From positions 398,387,939 to 398,451,938 of the forward strand of contig NC_081406.1 in NCBI RefSeq assembly GCF_030272615.1: a stretch of DNA of 64,000 nt. Direction: 5' to 3'. A program made the position numbers and the translations under genes. The DNA is from Cryptomeria japonica (taxonomy: Eukaryota > Streptophyta > Pinopsida > Cupressales > Cupressaceae). Position 1 is the stretch's first letter; each line of letters starts with the position of its first letter. Below, piece after piece: positions 57,600 through 64,000 of the stretch. A model generated the notes under the pieces. That model had not been told where the DNA came from and did no database searches. It saw only the letters and a list, made by a program, of their open reading frames with translations.

Positions 57600-58262
57600 C
57601 ATACCTGTAGATGATGTAGTTAAGAATGAACATAGCCACTTGTTTGTTGATTTATTTGATTAATGAAACTGCTTCAACCCACTTACTGAAGTACTTAGTG
57701 GCAGTTATGATAAACTTGTGTCCATTGGATGATGCAGGATAGATTTGGCCAATGAGGTCAAATGCCCATTGTTGAAAATCTCAATGTGTGATAAAAGGTA
57801 TTATCTCCCTTGCTAGAGAATGTATGAGATTCCCATGTAGCTGGCATTTCTCACAAATTTTAGCAAATTTTATAGTATCTTTTTCCATATCTAGCCAGTA
57901 GTAGCCAACCCTTAGTAGTTTTTGAGCTAGAGTTAGACCGTTTGAGTGAGATCCACAAATACCTTCATGGAATTTAGATAATGCACATTGGGACTCTTCA
58001 AGTTCTAGACACCTAAGAAGAGTACTATCTAAACCTCACCTATACAGATTGTTAGCGATGATGACATATTGTGAAGCATTTTAGATCAGATTTCTTTTCT
58101 CATTACAAGTAAGGTAATCTGGGACAATTTGGTCACGTAAATAAGAGTAGCTATGGTTATAATGAGATGAGTCATGTATAATGATAGAATAGAACATCTG
58201 GGAACTAAGGGAATCATAAGAAGGACATTGAAGCTCTTCCACCAAGAACTCATAGCAGAACC
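57600..58262 (-). pseudogene. pol: G-B integrase, zinc-binding region and first part of core
   Basis: On the minus strand: LKLAQKLLRVGYYW, CEKCQLHGNLIH (zinc-binding region), WAFDLIGQIYPASSNGHKF (start of core with first Asp), FSKWVEAVSL, then IIYRYGI at the copia insertion site. Stops are present. It continues at 51053 on the other side of the copia element. Confidence 0.85.
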
Positions 58263-58680
58263 CTATTTCTTGTAGTGTGGTATAGATTCCAATGTAGCCA
58301 TATATGTTGCTCTATTTGCTGATATAGGAATCTGCTGAAATGAAACAAAGACAAAGAAATTCTTAAAATCATCAACCATTCTTTTATAGGGCATCATTTT
58401 TTTATCTCGTGTTTGATATATATCATTGATCTGGTTGATTATTAGCTGGGAGTTTCCATAGATGTATATCTCAACAACTTTCCATTCAATAGCCAACTTG
58501 ATTCCATTTACCAAGGCTTCATATTATATAATATTGTTGGTACAAGGAAAGAGGATCTTGTACGCCTTTGGAATTGAGTATCTGTAAGGAGTGATAAAAA
58601 GGATTCCAGCACCAGCACCTTGTTGAGTAAAAGATCCATCAAAGAACATTTTTCAGGATCACTGAGTAAGATGCATTATG
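58263..58680 (-). pseudogene. pol: G-B second (Tat-type) RNase H
   Basis: Minus strand FFDGSFTQQGAGAGILFITP, then NGIKLAIEWKVVEIYIYGNS, QLIINQINDIYQTRDKK, PYKRMVDDFKNFF and RATYMATLESIPHY. It lies between the RT-linked RNase H and integrase, the arrangement known for the Tat lineage. The third catalytic acidic position reads N (YGNSQL) where G-A has D (FGDSQL). Confidence 0.82.
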
Positions 58681-60120
58681 GATTCATTTGGAAATTCTAT
58701 GTTCAAAGGTTGATTATCTTTAAGTGGAGCATCAACAAGTTGATTTGCAACGACTTTCCTTTTGATAGCTTTGCGTTCTACATACTCAATGTTAAAATTT
58801 TGTGAGTATCATAACCCATTTAGCTAATCTCTCTGTAAGTGTTTCCTTGCTTAGAAGATATTTCAAAGGATCAATCTTAGCCACCAGTTTAATAGAATGT
58901 GCTAGCATGTAATGTCTTAATTTATGTGATGCGAACACAAATGCCAAACAAGCTTTCTCAATGATAGTGTAGTTCATCTCATAGGACACCAATGTCCTAC
59001 TGATATAGTATATAGCTCTTTCATTTTTGTTCTTATCCTATTGAGCCAAAAGTGTCCCCATTGATACGTTGGTAGCTGATATACAAAGATTCAAAGGATT
59101 GCCTTGAATTGGTGGCATCAAGATAGGTGGATTAGAAGGATATTCCTTGATCTGCTTCAAGTGTTGTTCATGGTCTTCATTCTAGTTGTATGTAACTACT
59201 TTTCGTAATGATTTTGTGAATGGTTGGGCCTTATCTGCTAGCTGAGAAATGAAGCATCTTATTAATAGAGCCACTCTTGTAGAGTTCTCATTTGAATGAC
59301 ATTATTTGGAGGTGGCATTTCCACTATAGCTTTAACTTTTTTCTGGATCCACTTCAATCCCTTTTGCTAGACAAATGTATCCTAGGATTTTGCCAAATGT
59401 AACTCCAAATGCACAATTCTTAGGATTTAGTCCGAGTTTAAACTTTTCCATTATGTTTGAGATTAGACCCAATTCTGAGAGATGTGTTGACCTTTTCATA
59501 GATTTGAGTAAGGTATCATCTACATAGTCTTCCATGTTTTTGTGCATCATGTCATGAAAGATTGTAATTACAACTCTTTGATAAGTAGCACCAGCATACT
59601 TTAAGCCAAAGGGCATAACATTCCAATAGAAAGTTCCCTAGGATCATATGAATGTTGTTTTCTCTGGATCCTCGGGTGCGATTTTGATCTGATTGTAGCC
59701 AGAAAATCCATCCATTAGAGAGTACATTTCATAACCAACTGTCATGTCCAATATCATGCCAATGTTAGGCAATGGAAAATCATCTTTTGGACATGCCTTG
59801 TTTAAGTCTCTAAAATTTGTGCAAACACAGATTCATTTATCAGGTTTGGAAATAGGTACAATGTTAGATATCCACTCAGCATAATCAATTGCTCAGATGA
59901 ATCCTTCTTTTAGTAATTTATGTAGCTCAACCTTAACAAGTAATGTAACATGAGGATGCATTTTTTGGAGCTTTTGCTTGATAAGTTTGACTCGAGGAGC
60001 AATAGAAAGATGATGCATTATAAGGTCAGGATCTAGACTAGGAATATCAACATATGTTCATGCGAAGTTGATCTTTCTCTCCATAAAGAAATCAGTAAAG
60101 TCTTTCAATTCTTCTGCTGA
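58681..60120 (-). pseudogene. pol: G-B reverse transcriptase and first RNase H
   Basis: Minus strand: DPDLIMHHLSIAPRVKLIKQ and EWISNIVPISKPD (N-terminal RT), FRDLNKACPKDDFPLPNIG, YSLMDGFSGYNQI, MPFGLKYAGATYQR, then the catalytic YVDD box near 59520, then FKLGLNPKNCAFGV and RNase H text AIYYISRTLVSYEMNYT, EKACLAFVFASHKLRHYM. Several stops (for example near 59830, 59640 and 59030) break it. Confidence 0.88.
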
Positions 60121-62015
60121 TAGGGATTGAGCCACATGTATTATATGCTAAGTTTCTTCTATTCCAATATTCACTGGTTGTGTAGGTTCAATTGGTACTA
60201 ATGATTTCTCTTGAAAGTGATCAGGCAGAATATCAAGTATCTCATATTCAGGTGTTTTAGAGAGGTTTTCACCGTCAGATACATCTTTTATTTTTACTTT
60301 TTTTCTAAAGTGATATTGCCACGGTGTGGTTTTCACCATTAGAGGACTTTTTTCTTTTTTTTATATATATTTGAGACTAAGATACTTGACATCCGCTTCT
60401 AGTGGGTTCACACTTTGTTCACTGGTGGAAGAGTTCATGTGTTCAACTGCATTAAGATAACATGCTAAGCTATAGTCATTGGCAAAAGTAGGGATATCTA
60501 TGGGTTGATCTTGTAGAGTATGGTCAATAAGCTCAGGGTGTACCAGGGATAAAGATTCAACGGGTTCAAGGAAATTTATAGTATTGTCATCACAACCTCG
60601 AACCAATAACTTGAGTTCTAGAAGACTACCTTGCGTAGGCGTCTCAAGACCAGGAAGAGTTATAACATGATTATCAAAGTTTATGTTAGCATTTAAAGAA
60701 TCTAACCCAACAAACTTACTACTAGAACCTTCCTCTACTTCAGACTGGACTACATATTGTGGTTCAACAATGATAGCTTCTTCAGACAGAGTTTTAACAT
60801 TCATGACAAAGTAGTCATAGTTTGGTGTCAAATAGGTAATATCATAGATAGATCTTATTTGACTCATCTTCAAGTGGCTCAGTGAAAGTATGTATGATAT
60901 CAATATCAACATCTTTTATGTTGCAAGTTCCTTCTTGTTCTGGTTGAGTGATCACCTCTAGTTGACATACCTGCTCACATAGCCTTGATGACTCTGTTAG
61001 TCTATGTCTTCTTTCCCATTCAACTCCCTTTGTACTGCTACCGGTCTTGCTTGTCTAGCCTCTAGCTCTTTAGTTGTGTTCCCATATCTGATTTTTTTTA
61101 TCTCATTAGATGCAGATACAGTAGGTGAGAAATCTTCCTATACTTTCTCTTCTCTTAGTTGTTGCTCATAAACTTCTTGTCTTTTTAGTCTAATTTCCTC
61201 TAATTTTCATTGTAGCTTCAAGTGTACTATCTCTTGTGCTTCATCTATAGTATCATTAGGTTCTTTAGGATTTTATTCATTAGATGCATTTGAGAAAGGT
61301 TCTGGACCCATTCATACTCATTCGAGTTTGTTTTTGAATCTTCTTCTTACATTCTTCCTGTATATGTGACATGAATGTTTAATGGCGCAAACATTTCTTT
61401 GATTCTTTCCACCCGTTCTCTCATTTCTTCAAGAATTTCTACTTCTTGTATTGTTCCTGTTGATACCTTTTGAACTTGTCAATGAGCTACTTCTTCTCTC
61501 TTAATTTCCAGTTATTCTTGTTCTTTCTCATACTCTTCTTGAGTTTGTTGTGTGTTTACTTCCTGTGATGCTTGATGTAGTGTCTTCTTCCTCCACTTAG
61601 GTTGTTGAGGAGAATTTTGTTTTTGATTTGATGACACATCTAGATGGTATCCAAGTCTAGTTTTGTCATTTGTAGACTTACTTTGTAGCTTGAAAGGTTC
61701 AATAATTCCTTCTTGACGCTTTCCCAAAGGACCTGTACTTGAATATCGCATGTGTTGGATTATCTGATAGCCTTTACCATATTGTTTAGGAGCAATTTCA
61801 CAACATTGCACTTTTCTATTTTCATTTTCTCCTCTATAAAGTCATTCGAGAACAACTACCTCTTCTATTTTAGTTGCAAGAGAAGTAGAGAATTGCACAA
61901 AAGTACCATCATAGATGATGTTTGCAGGTGAAGTTTGTGTTTTCATAGCTTCAGATGGTTTTCCAGACTGTCTAGCTAATGGAGGAAGATTCATCAGTGA
62001 AAGTATAAATTCTAT
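60121..62015 (-). pseudogene. G-B spacer ORFs between protease and RT
   Basis: Open stretches at 60148-60339, 60361-60912 (183 codons) and 61512-61811 on the minus strand lie between protease and RT, where Tat-type elements have a poorly conserved spacer. The 183-codon piece is acidic and has no domain I recognise. The 61512-61811 piece is K/Q-rich. Part of the region may be an intron or noncoding. Confidence 0.45.
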
Positions 62016-62717
62016 CTAGTATCTGCCCATGCCAACATCTCTGATTTTCAATTTCTTTTCTAAGTCCTTCATCATAGTTTTTGAATTCTCAGATATAGAG
62101 GTTGCTCTGTTGTGAGGGACAAGAGTATTAGTACATTGTTTAAATGCATTATAGGTGTAGCTTGTATTGGTAGGAACACTGACTTCATCTCCATTATAGG
62201 GAAATTTCAAGAACTGATGGTACATAGATGGCACTACTTGCATTTCATGAATCCATGGTCTGCCCAGCAAGATGTTGTAGGATAGAGGAAGGTCAAGTAC
62301 CTGAAAAATAACATCTCTTTCCATAGGTCCCCCCCTGATTAGTAATAGTACCAAATCTTTAGAAGTTTTCTCTTCTTCATCATAAGCTTTTATTATTATC
62401 TTCATTCTTGGATCTATATCATTCTCAGAAAATCCCAATTGTATGAGTAGATTGTAAGTACAAATGTTCAGTCCAATGCCACCATCTATCAAAACACGTT
62501 TGACTCGGTGTTTATGGATCATGGCCTCAATATGTAATGGTTGATTATGTGGATAGTTCAAGGAATTATCATCTTCTTCAGAGAAGGATAGGTAGTGAGG
62601 TGAAGTTAGGTGACCCACCATAGATTGAAATTGATCCAAATATAAGTCTTTAGTGGCGTTGGTAGCAAGTAAATCTTTTTCTAGAATCTCTCTATGAGCA
62701 GGAGAGATCTTAAGCAC
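62016..62717 (-). pseudogene. pol: G-B retropepsin-like protease region
   Basis: Open for 233 codons. Minus strand VKRVLIDGGIGLNICTYNL near 62450-62500 is the retropepsin active-site strand; the usual D-[ST]-G reads D-G-G, probably inactive. YNILLGRPWIHEMQVVPS near 62265 is the conserved second half (ILGRPW). N-terminal text resembles the gag-protease linker. Confidence 0.82.
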
Positions 62718-62830
62718 TTCAAGAATAGAGATTTGAGTAGTACTTCATTTTAACTCTTCAACAATGTTGTAGCTAGAAGAAGATGGTGAAACCAACTGTT
62801 TAGATGGACAAGGCTTAATAGTGATAGTAG

Positions 62831-64000
62831 CTAGCTATTTATTTGAAGATGTTGATAATTTTGATGATGTCGATGGATTTGATGATATCTAATTGGAAGA
62901 TGTGGAGCATCTCTCCTTTGAGAGTAACTTTTCCTTGAGCATGAGTCACAACGTTTACTTATCTGGGGTTTGTTTTGCTCTTCTTTAACTATGATTACAT
63001 CACAATGTTCCGATTGAGAGGGTTCAATCATGTTAATGATGTGATCATCATTTGTATAGATTTAATTTACCTTGGCACCTCCCTTGGATTTAGAGGAATC
63101 TCATTTCTCATAAGTAGGAAAGGGATATTTGAAAGCTTTGTGATCAGAATTGGTTGCATGATTTCCCACAACATTTTTGCCATTATCAATAAGGTCTTGA
63201 ATCTCATGTTTGAGTTTAATGCAATTATTAGTTGTGTGACCCTTGTTTTAGTGATATTCATAGTATTCATTTTCCCTCCACCATTTGGGTTTGACTTCAG
63301 GATCGTACAGTTTGGAAATGTCAGGAAATGTGATCAATTCATTTGCCAATAGAGTCTTAAGAGATGAATCGTAGGATTCTTCCAGAGGAGTAAAATCACA
63401 CTTGGGCTTTGAAACCCAAGGCTTATCTTTAAACCACTCTTTCAATTTCTTAGGAGGCTTTTCCGTAGCACTTTGAGCAGCTTTGAGTGCTTGTGTACCA
63501 CTAGTCAGATTAAATATTTTTGGTTTTTATTTTGGTTTAGTAGTATCAACTGCTCCATCATTCAAAACATTTATATTATTGTCTTTGCCATATTTCTAGT
63601 ATTTGTTTTTCTCTTTAGAACTAGAGCCATGTTGTATTTCTTTATAAAGTGATATCTCTCCTTTCCTCACAATCACATCTTTTATTTTGAGAGCATTGTC
63701 CACCATCTTATTAAATGAAGGATATACTTGTATTTGAATATTATATTTTAACTCAGGAACCAGATTGATAACAAAGATGTCCATTTTCTAAGAATTAGGA
63801 ATGGGTCCTGAATATCTAGAGAACATCTTTCTCCAACATTGAAGGAAAGTGAGAAAATGTTCTCCTATTTTCTATTTGGTATTACAGAGGTCAATCATAG
63901 TGACTAGATGGCAAATTTTGTAGGATTATTGTTGGAGAAACAATTCGACCAACTCCTCAAAAGATTTAATTCCCTAAGGAAGGTTTGAAAACCACTTCAT
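62831..64000 (-). pseudogene. gag: G-B gag, running off the right edge
   Basis: Minus strand: about 64000-63785 gives the end of a retrotransposon gag domain (WFSNLP, EHFLTFLQCW), then MDIFVINLVPELKYNI and FNKMVDNALKIKDVIVRKGE, a gag C-terminal block. Near 63215-63265 YEYH-stop-NKGHTTNNC is a decayed zinc knuckle with its first Cys changed to Tyr. More stops follow. The N-terminus and 5' LTR are outside the window. Confidence 0.78.

Overview
The window is repeat-dense nuclear DNA of a seed plant with a large genome. AT-rich sequence, LTR retrotransposons nested in each other and no host gene outside them point that way. A conifer is plausible, but nothing here fixes the species. I see no tRNA, rRNA, CRISPR array or ordinary single-copy gene. 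Almost every base can be placed in one nest of LTR elements, and most boundaries are supported by matching 5-bp target-site duplications (TSDs).

Layout. Element G-A (plus strand, cut by the left edge) is a decayed Ty3/gypsy element of Tat type: RNase H and integrase at 570-2455, a 3' noncoding region to 3806, then the C-terminal part of an antisense plant-mobile-domain (PMD) gene at 13076-13887. It is interrupted by element E1 (3807-13070, minus, TSD ATAAG) and by element G-B (13888 to beyond 64000, minus). G-B is also Tat type. Its 3' LTR is at 13888-15072, its antisense PMD gene has exons at 16104 and 38949-40786, and its pol and gag run from 45815 to the right edge. G-B is itself interrupted by E2 (16361-38662, plus, TSD GTATA, inside the PMD intron), by a three-LTR miniature array (40931-44278, TSD GTATC), by a 4.5-kb noncoding LTR-like insertion (46481-50990) and by a Ty1/copia element (51054-57594, minus, TSD GATTC). 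E2 in turn carries a TR-GAG array, LTR-gag-LTR-gag-LTR (21677-31198, minus, TSD CCTAA). The deepest point is four levels down: G-A > G-B > E2 > TR-GAG.

How the parts relate. E1 and E2 have full LTRs, a primer-binding site and a polypurine tract but no protease, reverse transcriptase or integrase. Instead they encode a glutamine-rich coiled-coil protein and a proline/serine-rich protein. They share 3' noncoding sequence with G-A and G-B, so they look like non-autonomous partners of the Tat-type elements. The most interesting thread is the antisense PMD cassette: a TATA box, a short first exon, an intron and a long second exon, lying between the pol-side noncoding region and the polypurine tract. 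It occurs in G-A, G-B and E2 and is absent from E1. All copies are broken by stop codons, nearly all TAG or TGA, yet the reading frame of the two longer copies is kept over about 1.7-1.8 kb. That pattern fits decay by cytosine methylation more than by indels. The only long ORFs I judge intact are the two TR-GAG gag genes and the Q-rich ORF of E2.
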